Positions 31,306 to 43,669 of a stretch of 64,000 nt of DNA are shown here, piece after piece. The number at the start of each line of letters is the position of its first letter. Position 1 is the stretch's first letter. The stretch covers positions 135,690,829-135,754,828 of the forward strand of contig CM053143.1 of NCBI GenBank assembly GCA_028571685.1, in the 5' to 3' direction. The notes under the pieces were generated by a model that was not told where the DNA came from, searched no databases, and saw nothing but the letters and a program-made list of their open reading frames with translations. Source of the DNA: Heterohyrax brucei. Taxonomy: Eukaryota; Chordata; Mammalia; Hyracoidea; Procaviidae. The position numbers and the translations under genes were made by a program.

Positions 31306-34300
31306 AATAAGATGACAAAGTAGCTGGCTGCTTCCTGTGATCCCCCTGACAACAAAGTCCCCAAAAAACAAATGAAACTATTATATATGACATTTTAGGA
31401 GTTCTGAACATCAAAAAGAAGGTAGAAAAATTGTACAGAGTGACAGCGAAGGGAAGGAAGGTCCAGAAACACCTAGGACTGGCCAGACTGGACCTGATGG
31501 GAACAGATGTCCTGCAGGTGAGTGGAGTTTGGTGAGCAAATTGGTGGCTTTCAGAAAGCATCTTCCTCAGCAGGACAGACCAAGTAGCAGAGAGCCTACT
31601 CACTCCTCCTGAATCAGTGAAAAACAACGTTCCATAATCAAAAGCTAAGTTAGATTGTGTCTAATCTACCCTACGAGGACCTACATCTTTCCTTTGAGAT
31701 ACACTTCTCTCCCTTTTCCCAGAGCTCCCACCTCCATTCTCTGCACTGCTCCCAGCTCCAACGTCTGCCACCATTACCTCTGTAGGAAGTAGGATGCCTT
31801 ACACAAGCCATGAGCAAATATCCAAGAATCAGAGAGAGTACAATTGAACAAACAAGAGAAAATAAATAAATATATGAATAAGTTGCCATCTGCCCTAAGC
31901 CAGAAACTCAGGGAAGAAATAGTCCTTTTGCCCAGGCTCAGTCTCAAAGGGACACACCTTATTCACAGATACTCAGTGATGGCTGTCAGGTCCCTGACTT
32001 TCTCAGCACGTACAGTCAGATACTTGTGCCTCCACCAATCACCCCTGCCCATCTAGGACTGCAGAGAAGAGCCTGCAGCACACGCTTGGTGACCAACTAC
32101 TAAACACCTAAGCTGAACACTATAAGAAATGTAAACATGCCTGGACTCACCTGCCTAGTAACATTTCTAACTATCTGGTGAAAGGATGTTAGTGCCTCCA
32201 AGTGGCCAGTAATCAAACTAGCTCACATGACCAGGCTATTTTAGTTTTTCAAAACAAAACAAGAAGCTAGTACTTGGTAAGTACACATAAAATGAATACA
32301 TGCAACAAATTACTGATGGCTGAGAGACAACAGTGGATATCAAACCTCTTAAAGAGAAAAATCATGATGCCTCTCAACAGAAAGAACAAAGAAACCAGAA
32401 AACTCCCAAAACAAAGAGTCAAGAAATTTTCCAGATGAAGAGAACTTCCTGGAATTATTAGATGTAGAAAATAAAAGATTAATATTTAGAACTTTTTTAA
32501 AAGAGCAGGAAAGATACAAAGCAAGACTCATCAAAGCATAATGACAAATTGAACAGGCTGAAAGTATAGCAAGACAGCCAATAGAAATTTGGATAATTAA
32601 TTTAAAAAATTACAGAGTTAGACAACTCTACAGAAAGTCAAAGGAGCAGAAATGAAACAGTAGAAACCAGAATAAGTGACGCTGATGATAAAAATACTTG
32701 ACACCAACTGAGGAAAATCAGAAAAAAGAATTTTTTAAAAATGAAGAAATGTTAAGAATTATGTGGTAGTCTATCACGAAGACTAATCTAGGAGTAGTGT
32801 GAGTATCATAACTGGGGAACGGGGAATAACAGAAAACACAGAGATAATTTTCGAAAATTTGCTGACAGAAAACTTCCCTGCTATGATGAAAGATGAGGCG
32901 ATATCTATCAAAGATGCTCATAAAACTCCACATAGGTAGAACTTGAAAGAAAGACTCCAAGACGTATTATTATTAAACTTACCAAAACTAAAGAGAAGGT
33001 AATAATTTTAAAGGTGACTAGGGATCAAACCAAAACTAATATACAAAGAAAAGACAGTAAGACTAAGATTGCACTACTCAGCAGAAACCACACAGGCAGG
33101 AAGGCAATGGGATAACATACAAAACCTTGAAGGAAAAAAGTTGCCAGCCAAGAATTATATGTCCAACAAAACAGTCTCTCTGTTACAATGGGAATATACG
33201 ACATTTCCATGTAAATAGAAATTTAGGGAATTTGCTAAAACCAAATCAAAATTTAAAAAACAGTAAAGGGAGTCCTTCAGTTAGAGAAGCAAAAACATCA
33301 AATAAAACCCAAAGGCTAGAATACAGAACAATCAGATATCAATCCAGATATGGAAATCACAAAAGGGTATCAAAGCTAAAACACTGAAAATAGGGAAACA
33401 GAGACGTCAATAAGTAAAACACAACAACATTACAACAAAAATAAGGACTAAAGAAAATGTAGTCATAGATCTTTCACATGGAGAGAAAGCCAAGACAATA
33501 CAAAGAAAATAAAGACAGGTTTAAATTTAGAAAAATAGGTGCAAATATTAAGGTATCCACAAAGCAAGCTAGCAACACTACACACAAAAAAATAAAAAAT
33601 AAAAAAAGATCCCAGCAAATACAAAACCAACAACAAAAAAAGTAAAGAAAACACAGAAAGAAAAATGACTCAGCACAGAAAATTAAATATGACAAAGAAA
33701 TTATCAACAACATAAAAAGAAAATCAAAACAACAGTGCTAAACCTATCAACAATTATGCTGAATGAAAATGGATTCAGTGTACCAGTAGAGATATAGAAT
33801 GACAGAATGAAGAACACATGATCCATCTGTATACTGCCTGCTAGAGAGACATCTTACACTTAAAAACTCAAACAAACTAAAATCAAGGAGTAAAAAATAT
33901 ATATAAGCAAGCAACATTCAAAAAAAGAGCAGGAGTGGCAATATTAATTCTTGATAAATTAGAGTTTAAAATAAAATCCACCATGGTGGGTAACGAAGGC
34001 CACTATATAATGATTAAAAGGTCAATACACCAGGAGGACATAACCATGTTAAACATTTACTCACCAAATGACAGGAATCCTAAATATTTAGTCATAAAAT
34101 GATAGGGTTCCTAATTACATAAAATGAATTCTAACAGCAATGGAAACAGAAACAGAGAGCCCCATAATTATAGCAGGAGACTTCAACACATAAATAAAAT
34201 AAAGGACAAGAAACACTTGACTTTATCAATTGATGCAGAAAATGCATTTGACAAAGTCCAGTATTCATTCATGCTAAAAATTTTCAGCAAAACAGGAATA

Positions 34301-36735
34301 TGAAAGAAATTTCTCAACATAGTAAGAGGTATTTAAACAAAGCCAATGGCCAACATCATCCTAAATGGGAGAGAGTTTGGAAGTATGCCCCTTGAGAACA
34401 GAACCAGAGAAGAGTGCCCATTGTCACCAACTTTATTCAGCATTGTGCTGGAAGTTCTATCCTGAGTAATAAGGCTAGAAAAGGAAATAAACAGCATCCA
34501 AATTGACAAGGAAGAAGTAAAGGTATCTCTATTTGCAGATAGCATGATCTTACGCACGGACAACTCTAAAGAATCAAAAAAAAAAAGTACTGTAACTAAC
34601 AGAAGAGCTCAGCAAAGCATACAAGACAAACGTATAAAGATCAGGTGGATTTCTCTATACCAACAAAGACAATATCAAAGAGGAAATCACCAAATCAATA
34701 CCATTTACAATAACCCCCAAGAAGATAAAATTCTTAGAATAAATTTAATCAGAGACACCAAAGACATATATAAAGAAAACTACAAGACACTGCTGCAAGA
34801 AACCAGAAGAGGACTACATAAGTGAAGAAACGTGCCTTGCTTATGGATAAGAAGAGTAAGAATTACAAAAATGCTTATTCTACCCTAAGTAATCTACAGA
34901 CACAATGCAATCCCTATACAAATCCCAAAGGCATTTTTTTATGAGATGGAGAAAGAAATTACTAACTTCATATAGAAAGCAAAAAGGCCTTAGATAAATA
35001 AAGCACTACTAAAGAATAAGATCAAAATAGGAGGCCTCATGTTACCAGACTTGAGAATCTATTATGCTACCACTGTAGTTAAAACAGCCTGGTACTGGTT
35101 CAACAACAGATACATTGACCACTGGCGCACCACTGAGATCAGTGGAGCAGAACTGTGAATCGATACATAAAATCACCCACCTTCAAGCAGCCGATATTTG
35201 ACAAAGGCCCAAAATGCACAAATTGGGGAAAAGACAGTGTCTTTAACAAACAGTGTTGACATAACTGGATATCCAGCTGTAAAAAAATGAAACAAGAACC
35301 ATATGTCACATCATTCACAACAACTAACTCAAAATGGATCAAAGGCCTAAAGATCAATTCTAGACTAGTAAGGATCATGAAAGTAAAAACAGAGACAATG
35401 CTAGGAGCCCTATTACATGGATATAAATAGAATACAAAGCATCATTAATAAGACACAAATATCAGAAAACAGACAACTGGGAACTCCTAAAATTCAAACA
35501 CTTAAGTTCTCATCCAAAAATTTCACCAAAAGAGTGAAAACACAAGCTACAGACTGGGAAAAAAAAAAATGGCTACAACAAATCCAATCTGCATTTACTC
35601 TCTAAAATTTACAAGCTATTGCAAAATCTCAACAACAGAAAGACAAATAACCCATTTGGGCAAAAGATACAAACAGGCACTTCAACGAAGACATCCAAGC
35701 AGCTAACAGATACAGGAGGAAATTCTCTTGATCATCAGCTATGAGGGGAGGAAATGCTCTTGATCATTAGCTTTGAGAGAAATGCAAATCAAAACTACAG
35801 TGAGATACCATCTTAATTCTACACGGTTGACATTAACTAAAAAAACACAAAATAATAAAAACATTGGAGAGGCTGTGAAGAGACTGGAACACTTATACAC
35901 TGCTGGTGGGAATGTAACATGTTATAACCACTTTACAACTTCATTTGGTTCTTTCTTAAAAAGCTAGAAATAGAAATAACATATGATCCATCAATCCCAC
36001 TTCTTGGAATATATAGTAGAGAAATAAGAGCTACCACACAAATAGAGAGCTGCACACGAATGTTCATTGCAGCACTGTCCACAATACCAAAGAGATAGAA
36101 CTAACCTACTCCCCACCAAGGGGTGAGTGGATAAACATACTATGATTTATTGACACAATGGAATATTATGAATGACAGAGAACAAGATGAATTTGAGAAA
36201 TACCTCACAACATGGAGGGATCTGGAAGGCATTATGCTGAGTGAAACTGGTCATTTGTGAAAGGATATCATTACTAAAAGGACTTAAGAAAAGGTTTAAA
36301 TGCAGAAGAAAACAGTCTTCAATGACTACCAGGATGAAGGAGGAAGAGAGGCATTTTCTAATATTATACTAGACAAGAATCATTTTAAGTGAAGGGAAGG
36401 ACATCACCCAGCAAAGGAGAAGTCAGCACAACTGGACTAAAGCCAAAGCTAAGAGGGTTTCTAAATACAACCAAATACTTCGAGGGTCAGAGAAGTAGGG
36501 GCAAGAGGCTGGGGACAACGGTTTTAGGGGACATTTACGTCAACTGATAACAAAGTTTATTTTAAAAAAGTTCTTCATTCCACTCTGGTGAATAGCATCT
36601 GAGGTCTTAAAAGTTAGCAAGTGGCCATCTAAGAAACTGCTTCTGGTTTCACCTAGACCTAAAGAAAATGAAGAACACCAAAGGAAGCAGGAAAATATGA
36701 ACTCAAGACACAGAAAAGGTCACATAAACCAGAAA
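31306..36735 (+). mobile_element. L1 LINE with 5' UTR, ORF1 and ORF2 remnants, internally deleted
   Basis: 5' UTR about 31306-32340. ORF1 remnant about 32350-33290: a coiled-coil-coding A-rich part, then the C-terminal domain, where 33127-33180 reads MKEKSCQPRIICPTKQS like the conserved LKEKN(C/F)QPRI box. ORF2 endonuclease remnant about 33740-34195. The next recognisable part is the RT at about 34220 ([13 protein letters not shown]), so roughly 1 kb or more is missing between. The catalytic box near 34531 reads [14 protein letters not shown], where FADD has become FADS. The C-terminal part runs to about 36250 and the 3' UTR starts about 36420. The copy ends at 36735 at an LTR without its poly-A. 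It has many frame breaks and is not active. Confidence 0.85.
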
Positions 36736-37162
36736 TTTCTTCTCTCACAGTCTAGGAGGCTAGAAGTCAGAATTCAGGGTGGCAGCTCCAGAGGAAGCCT
36801 TTCTCTTCTCCTGTCAGTTCTAGGGGAAAGTCTGTTACCTGTCTTCCCCAGGTCAAAAAGACACCCTCTACCCTGGCACTACATTCTTGGTGGTGTGAGG
36901 CCCCCTGTCTCTCTGCTGGCTTCTCTCTTTTAGATCTCCAAAGAGACCGATTTAAAACACAAGCTACTCTTGTACACTGAGCCCTGCTTCACTAACATAC
37001 CTGCCTCTAATCCTGCCTCATTAACATCACAGAGGTAGAATTAACAACACATGGGAAAATAGATTAAATGACAAAATGGTGGACATTCACAAAATACTGG
37101 TAATCGTGGACTAGAAAAATTGACACAACATATTGGGAAGGACACAGTTCAATGTATAACAT
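36736..37162 (-). mobile_element. LTR, ERVL-MaLR-like, joined to L1
   Basis: Antisense: cagaaatttcttctctcacag, ctaggaggctagaagtcag, through ggacacagttcaatgtataac. Its outermost part, seen in other copies (tagtgctgctataa), is absent. The LTR begins at a ccagaa shared with the L1 3' UTR. A fossil. Confidence 0.72.
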
Positions 37163-37254
37163 GCATGAATGCAGTTTTGTAAAAGTATTAAAACTATGGA
37201 AATACCTGTGTTTGTGTGTGTGTGTGCATGTGTATATCCACACCAACTCACCAA

Positions 37255-37450
37255 CCAACTCATTGTCATCCACTCAACTCCAACGTGTTGCAGAATAGAA
37301 CTGTGTTCTATAGGATTTCCAAGGTTGTGATCTTTCAGAAGCAATCAACAGGACTTTCCACCAAAGCACTTCTGGGTAGATTTGAACTGCTAAACTTTTG
37401 TTTAATGTTGAGTACTTACCTGCTTGTACACACTACCCAAAGGCTCCTAT
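37255..37450 (-). repeat. AfroSINE, old long-form variant
   Basis: Tail cattgtcatccactcaactc, long block gtgatctttcagaagcaatc and head up to acactacccaaaggctcc. Confidence 0.78.
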
Positions 37451-37496
37451 TTATCCGTGTATCACATATATGCACACACTCCACACATAACCCACC

Positions 37497-37638
37497 AAAC
37501 CAAACCAACTGCCGTCAAGTCAATTCCAACTCACTGTGACCCTATAGGACAGAGTTTCTAAGGAGTACCTGGTGGATTCAAGCTGCCCACTTTTTGTTAA
37601 CAGATGTAGCACCTAACCACTGCAACATCAGGGTTTCC
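37497..37638 (-). repeat. AfroSINE
   Basis: Tail aactgccgtcaagtcaattcc, head cacctaaccactgcaacatc. The body has a short deletion after ggacagagt. Confidence 0.88.
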
Positions 37639-38576
37639 TCTCATATATACAAATATACATGTATCTCCATGAAAATGGGAGTACAAACATACATCCTTGG
37701 GTGTTAGCATCAGCTTTATACTTAAGGAAATGGGAATCAGAGAGATTGTCAGCTATTCTTTGACAAAGTCTTCTAATGTTTCAATTATAGCAAGAATATG
37801 CTGACAGTTCAGTTTCCATTCCTAATCTAATAACAAACCGTATAAAAGGAAAAATTCTACTTAGTAAAGATAATAGGCAATGTGACATAGAAAGGACAAT
37901 TCAAATTATATTCATGGATCTTTTTTACTCACCGTCTTTGGGTTGAATTGCCTCACACAAACTGATTTAAACAAAGAATGATCTATAAGACTTAGCTGAT
38001 GAGCAAATGTCTGATTACTACTGTACATTTATCAAGGCTCGCTATTAAGGTAAGCAAATGAGTAGGAAAATGAAGATATGGATCATCCAGCCTAGATAAC
38101 ACACAAAGAAAACCACCAAGGCCATGCACATGAACCCTTGTTGTGTCTCTTCATCTTTGCTGTTAATTACGTGGCTGAAGATTGGAAACGAGTGTGTTGG
38201 CATCTCGCATGCTGACAGTGCTCTAGCCACCGCAGAGAAAGGGAGCACAACATACTGAGATTACCTTAGCACAGAAAAAGGGTAAGGTGGGGAGACAGCT
38301 GTGGCTGATTAGTCCTTGCTCAGTGCAGAGATGACAGACACATGTTTGGAAGAAAGTCAAAAGAAAGGAGAGTATACAGGCAACTCAGACAGTTGGAACC
38401 TCTTCAAAAAGCAGCTTGGTGATGCTCCTCTTGGATAGAAAAGCAATTAAACATGGAAATGTTACATGTCCCAATGAATACTGAATCATTTTAAGAGAAT
38501 AAAAAGCAATGTCCACATTTAAGCAATTTAGAGACACTGTCTTCTGGAGTTCAAGCTTCTTGTCTTCTTAATGTTG
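37639..38576. other. Unassigned DNA
   Basis: No gene or repeat recognised. The minus-strand open stretch at 38045-38248 shows no known domain. Confidence 0.45.
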
Positions 38577-38614
38577 AGCCAAGCCAAGTGCCGTCGAGTC
38601 GGATCCGACTGGAA
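38577..38614 (-). repeat. Tail-only SINE/RTE microinsert
   Basis: A 38-bp fragment, aagtgccgtcgagtcggatc plus ccaagcc before it, almost identical to the other tail-only fragments. No SINE body is attached and both flanks are unrelated. Confidence 0.75.
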
Positions 38615-38779
38615 TTAGTCTCTTCTAATTAAAGATCTCCTCAGAAAGATCACTGCCTCTTTACTCCAGTAAAAAAAAAAAAAAAAAAAAAGTTGCCATA
38701 AAAATACAAAATCAGAAGTAAAAGTTGAAGTGCATCGTTTCCTTGTAATGATTTTTTATTTTATCAATAAATAACATTG

Positions 38780-39130
38780 TTAATGTCATCCATTTTTCCA
38801 AGAAGACGACATGAGGATTTATGCTGTACCTTGAAACATTCTGTTTTCATCTTAGGAGGAGCCCCGTTTAAGCTTTGAAATATGTATGCTTGATCATGGG
38901 CTTCTAGCCAAGGTGCACCTAATTAATGGGAAGATCAAATGTGAGCTCAGTGGGAGGGACAACTACAAAACCACAGGTGGCAGCCAACAGCTCCATTTAA
39001 TAAAGGTTGCGCAAACAGAGTGCTGTGCTGGGGCTCCTGTCACCTGCGTGCAGCTCTGCTGCCATTTTGTCATTGACATGAGAACAGTTTCTGTGTCATA
39101 AAGAGATCCCAAGCTCCCCGTTTCACTCTA
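38780..39130 (+). promoter_or_regulatory. Candidate conserved non-coding element or enhancer
   Basis: Repeat-free and rich in recognisable binding-site-like motifs: homeodomain ctaattaatg (about 38919), a TCF-like agatcaaat (38932), E-boxes caggtg (38974) and cacctg (39041), and a palindromic C/EBP-like ttgcgcaa (39007-39014). The overlapping open stretch 38886-39101 is probably chance. Function is inferred only. Confidence 0.3.
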
Positions 39131-39295
39131 GCTTAACTCTCTCTACTCTTTAGAGCAATTCCACAGCATGCTGGAGAATGTAAAATCTGTTTGTTTAGTG
39201 TATTTGCTATGGTTGTTATTGTTGAATTTATTACCAGCTTGTCCCAAGAACATAAAAACTTATGATTCTGTTAAATAGACAGGCAGTACTCAGTA

Positions 39296-39510
39296 TTGGC
39301 AGTTAGGGATACAGATTTCAAAGTGAGATGGAACCAGAGTCTATAATTAATTAGCTCAGCTAATTATTAACTGTATGAGAGAAGCGAGTCTCACTAAGCT
39401 TCCTTTTGTTTATCAATAAAATGGGAAGAGGAAGATCCACTTTGTAGCCTGCTGGGAGGGTTAAGTAGGATAGTGTAAATGCAGTCATTGTAGAAAGAAA
39501 TCATTCAACA
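39296..39510 (+). repeat. MIR SINE
   Basis: Degraded MIR: tcagctaattattaactgta, ttatcaataaaatgggaaga, gctgggagggttaagtagga. Confidence 0.65.
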
Positions 39511-39587
39511 AATTGTGAAAAGGGATCTCATGGAAAAGAGTTTTGAATTTTCTCTAAATGGTACTTTAAGCAGTCTAAGTACTGAAA

Positions 39588-39714
39588 GGAAACCCTGGTG
39601 GTATAGTGGTAAGTACTACAGCTGCTAACCAGAAAGTAGGCAAATCCACCAGGCAGTCCTTGGAAATTCTATGGCACAGTTCTACTCTGTCCTATAGGGT
39701 CCCTTGGGTAAGCG
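39588..39714 (+). repeat. AfroSINE, tail lost
   Basis: Head aaaccctggtggtatagtgg is well kept, and the body runs through ctctgtcctatagggtccc. The copy stops there, without the gagtcgg tail. Confidence 0.88.
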
Positions 39715-39842
39715 CTGAAAAACAATTTACTGGAATTTTTTCTCCAGAATCATTATCTACTAACAGTCTGTTTCTCCTTTGTAAACAATGGAAGGATTGA
39801 TCAGTCTGGAAAAGTGCAGCAGATGGTTTTAGGCGACGTCAT

Positions 39843-39956
39843 GGATTAAATTATGACCTCCCCCCAACCCCCGCATCCAAAGGTGTCAATCAGTTTGGTG
39901 GATTAAATTATGACCTCCTCCCAATCCCCCACATCCAAAGGTAACTATCAGTTTGG
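39843..39956 (+). repeat. 57-bp tandem duplication in LTR
   Basis: ggattaaattatgacctcc begins at 39843 and again at 39900. Each unit ends with tatcagtttgg or caatcagtttgg. The units differ at a handful of positions. Confidence 0.9.
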
Positions 39957-40373
39957 CTGGGCCCTGATTCCCACTACTGTGTGACTGTCTTCCATTTTGT
40001 GATTTTCCTATGTTACAAATCCTAAACTCTGAGGTTTAATAGGGCAAGACTGGATTATGTTAAAGAGTATTAGGGTGAGATTGCAACTCCCTTAGGGAAG
40101 TCACCTCCCCAGGAGTTTCCCTGGGGTGCAGCTTGTACCCCTTTTTATCCTACAAGAGATAAAAGGAAAAGGAAGTAAGCAGAGCCAGGGACCTAATACC
40201 ATCAAGAAATTAGTACCAGGGCAGAGCCAAACTTCACACCTCTGATTCCTACACCGAGATGCTCCCAGACCAAAGAAATGCACAAAGACCTTCCTGCAGC
40301 AAGAATGTGTTCCACTGGAGCTAGCACGTGAATTCAGGCTTGTAGCTTACTGGATTGTGAAACAATAAATGAC

Positions 40374-40431
40374 TGGGGTCTCTATGAGTCAGCATCCCCT
40401 CAACACCAGTGAATTTGGTTTGGGGTTTGTT
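40374..40431 (+). repeat. AfroSINE tail fragment inside LTR
   Basis: gggtctctatgagtcagcatc followed by cctcaacaccagtgaatttgg and ttggggtttg. Only the last third of the SINE is present. Confidence 0.8.
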
Positions 40432-40779
40432 AAAGTCATCCATTTGTGGTATTTCTCTTACAGCAGCACTTTCAAGGGTTTCCTGGGATGTACGATTATT
40501 TGACATGTATTTTCATCCAATTAGGAACAGATATAGTGATAGAAGAAACAGAAGTGAGTGTACATTGCCACACCCTATTAAAAACTGGTTAGAAAAAAAT
40601 TAGCTGATATCAAAAAACAACAATCAAGTCTTATGCCTTGAGCTGAGATACACACTGAGCTTATTAAAACTAAACCTACCCTTAGTTGCCTGTCCAAGAG
40701 GACAAGAGTCTCCCTTATCACTGGAAGTATTATATAGTCAGGATAAGACATCTCTGGATTCAAATTCTGAATCCACCTG

Positions 40780-41301
40780 TCTTAGTCACCTAGTGCTGCT
40801 ATAACAAATACTACAAGTGGGTGGTTTTACAAAAGAAAAAATTGTTTTCTCATGATTGAGTGGGCTAGAAGTCCAAACTGGGGTGCCAGCTCCAGGGGAA
40901 GATTTTCTCCGTTGGGTCTGGAGGAAGGTCCTTGTCATCAATCTTTCCCTGGACTAGGAGCTTCTCTTTGTAGGAATCCTAGGCCCAGAGGAAAGGCTGG
41001 GCTCCCAGAACTGCTTTCTTGGTGGTATAAGGTCCCCAGCTCTCTGCATGCTTCCCTTTCCTTTTATCTCTTGTAAGATAAAAGGTGGTACAAGGGAAAG
41101 TCCTTTACAGTGGATTAGAGATGTGACCAGAACAAGGATGTCACATCCCATCCTAATCTTCTTTAACCACAGGCAGAGATTATGAATTATCACACATAGG
41201 AAAGTCACAAAATGCAAGACAACCACACAATACTGAAATCATGGCCTAGCTAAGTTTGTACATATTTTGGAGGGACACAATTCACTCCATGATACCATCC
41301 A
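40780..41301 (-). mobile_element. Solo LTR, ERVL-MaLR-like
   Basis: Antisense and near full length: gtcttagtcacctagtgctgc to ggagggacacaattcactcc. It converges with the sense LTR ending at 40480, 300 bp away. Confidence 0.78.
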
Positions 41302-41317
41302 TGATTATTTAAAAAAA

Positions 41318-41463
41318 AAACTACTCTCGATGAGTCAGTTCCTACTCATAGGGACCCCATAGGACAGAGTTGAATTGGCCCATAGAGTTTCCAGGGAGTG
41401 CTTGGTGGATTCAAACTGCGGGCTTTTTGGTTAGCATTTAACCACTGCACCACCAAGGTTCCC
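41318..41463 (-). repeat. AfroSINE
   Basis: Tail cgatgagtcagttcctactc, body gaattggcccatagag, head accactgcaccaccaaggttcc. Confidence 0.88.
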
Positions 41464-41631
41464 ATGACCATAGCCTAGCCATTTCCCCTCTCTGTGCCTC
41501 ATTTCTGCATCAGCAGAAGCAAGGCCACGATAACATCTACTTGATGGGACAGACTTTGCAATCTGCATGTGTAGCGCTCTTCATGATTTTTATGCACACT
41601 GAAGTTTAAAAACCTAAACTTTTTAAACGCT

Positions 41632-41686
41632 CTAAGCCAGCCAGCCAAGTGCCGTTGAGTCCAATCCGACTCATGGTGACCCTAAG
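41632..41686 (-). repeat. Tail-only SINE/RTE microinsert with likely target duplication
   Basis: A 55-bp insert, agccagccagccaagtgccg through catggtgaccctaagg, flanked by ttaaacgctct on the left (about 41620-41630) and taacgctttt on the right (41687-41696). This imperfect direct repeat looks like a target-site duplication. No SINE body. Confidence 0.75.
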
Positions 41687-41696
41687 GTAACGCTTT

Positions 41697-42490
41697 TAAA
41701 AATAGCAATATAACAGCAAATAAAATATTTCTAACACCCAAAGTGAGTCAGTTAATGTGGCCTGACGAAATCATTATCCTGGGTATACTTAGTAGTTTAA
41801 TCCTTTATTATAAATAGGAGAGCTAAGTATATAGAATATGGTTTACATTGTGTGTGCACATGTCTGTCCTCAGCGAAATCAAAGAAAGAAATAGGAAGGG
41901 AAGAAGGAAGACACCCATGTGATTTAAAGTGGATTTTTCCATTAAGTGACTGTTGGCTGTCACTGCTTGATAATACCAGTGAATATGATACTAATGTTGC
42001 AGTTACCTAATGTGTTCAACACAAATAATGCAGAAAATTACAAATAATGCAGACTCAGTTACTACTGAATGCAGGCAAAAGGTGATCAAAGATATAATAC
42101 ACTTCATTCGGTGTTATCCCCATTCCTTCTACTCGGTTAAGAGAGGCCTAGGGCTAGAGAAATCTGCCTTTCCAATTATTTCCCATGTCCTCTCAAAGGC
42201 ATTTTCCCATTTCTCTCCATACTCACCCGGGCAGTTCCTTTAACTCATTCTAATATACTGTCCCATAGCTATTCGTATACTGCGTATGTAGTCCAATCCC
42301 TAGCAGGAAGGAAACAGAGACAGTGATTCTGGCTTTGGGGGAAGGAATTACCCTGATCTGAGTGTTTATTAGAGGTGAGGTTCTGGACATGTATCTTTTA
42401 TAACATACATGTGACATATGTATATGTATATATACACACATATGTGTACACATATATGTGCTAGTTTTATTTATACGTGTACATATAAAA
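41697..42490. other. Unassigned DNA; alternating AT/GT tract at its end
   Basis: No gene recognised. 42405-42490 is rich in tatgtatatgtatatatac-like alternating sequence. Confidence 0.5.
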
Positions 42491-42642
42491 TGTGTTACCA
42501 TTGAGTTGATTCCAACTTATAGCACCCTTATGGGACAGAGTAAAGCTGCCCTATAGGGTTTCCAAGGAGCAGCTGGTGGATTTGAACTGTTGGCCTTTTT
42601 GGCTAATAGCTGAATGCTTAACCATTACATCACCAGGACTGC
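42491..42642 (-). repeat. AfroSINE
   Basis: Tail taccattgagttgattccaa, head taaccattacatcaccagg, full length. Confidence 0.9.
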
Positions 42643-42834
42643 ATACATATACATGTAATTAACTGAAATTACGTTCATATATGTAATTGTGAATATAAGT
42701 CAAGTGTAAACATAATTTCACTTAACCTTGGTGATTTCTACAGAAAGTAGTATTATTTCCATCTGAGGATAAGAAAGCTGAAAGCTTGAAGTGTTCCAGA
42801 AATATGAACAAGTTACTTGGGTGGTACTTCACAG

Positions 42835-43014
42835 TAGTTGTTGCTAGTGGAGCTGTGTGTAAGAGTAGGACTGTAGTCTGAAGAGTCTTCAATGGCTGAT
42901 TTTTGAGTAGATCACCACGCATTTCTCCTGTGGCACTCTAGGTGAACTCAAACCTCCCACTTGTTGATTGCAGTAGGCATGTCAACTTTTAATGCCACCC
43001 AGGAATTCTGGTAA
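42835..43014 (-). repeat. AfroSINE, old long-form variant
   Basis: Block tcaatggctgatttttgagt, then gaactcaaacctcccac and a head ending atgccacccaggaattc. Strongly diverged. Confidence 0.68.
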
Positions 43015-43099
43015 ATGACACAGAGGAAATTAAATCATGCTTGTTTTTTGAAATCCGCATTTTTGACCACCAAGAGTAAAAACCTGGTATATTAAATTA

Positions 43100-43440
43100 C
43101 AAGGTTTAGAATTCCAAGCAACAGAATTAGACTGGGAAGACTTAAGCAAACAAGGAATTTATTAAAGGATTCTTGGGTCGTTTGCAGCATCATCGGTAGG
43201 GCCAGAGAAACATACTGAAGTCACCCGGACAAGAACAGTGGCCAGTCAGAGCAGAGAACTGACCTGAGCAACCAGCACGGCCACTGAGATGGAGCACTAG
43301 AAGCTGCAGCTGACAGTCTTCCCACAGAAGCCCTAGGAATTCAGAGTTCCTCTGCCACTGCAGCCAAAGGACACCTCACATGATCTCTGCTTCTTATCAT
43401 CGCTAAAGTCCTGATCATTTAGTCTTGGATTTGCATATGG
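43100..43440. repeat. Probable ancient interspersed repeat, unnamed
   Basis: gcaaacaaggaatttattaaa followed by a GC-richer stretch (gctgacagtcttcccacag) resembles a known old mammalian repeat that I cannot name. No coding content. Confidence 0.35.
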
Positions 43441-43499
43441 TCTCATTTAATGTAGATCTTTAAGCTGTATTTTAATGTATTTTAGATGCATTATTTCCT

Positions 43500-43630
43500 C
43501 TGGCCCTCATAGAGGCTTTCTGAAGATGCATTTTCATTACCCTTAAGATACTGATGAAGAGTTCAGGTACAGACAAGCGAAGTGACTTGCCCAGGATCAC
43601 AAAGCCAGTTCATGATAGAGTCAATGAGCT
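43500..43630 (-). repeat. MIR SINE
   Basis: Antisense MIR core: agtgacttgcccaggatcac followed by aaagccag. Confidence 0.65.
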
Positions 43631-43669
43631 CCCACTTGCTAGTTAATACACTTTAGTTAAGGGTCATCA

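Larger units (their letters stand above)
39838..40480 (+). mobile_element. LTR, ERVL-MaLR-like, with tandem duplication and SINE tail insert
   Basis: Runs from gtcatggattaaattatgac to tatttctcttacagcagcac. The first 57 bp are duplicated in tandem (39843-39956). A plus-strand AfroSINE tail (40374-40431) sits near its 3' end. A fossil solo LTR. Confidence 0.72.
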
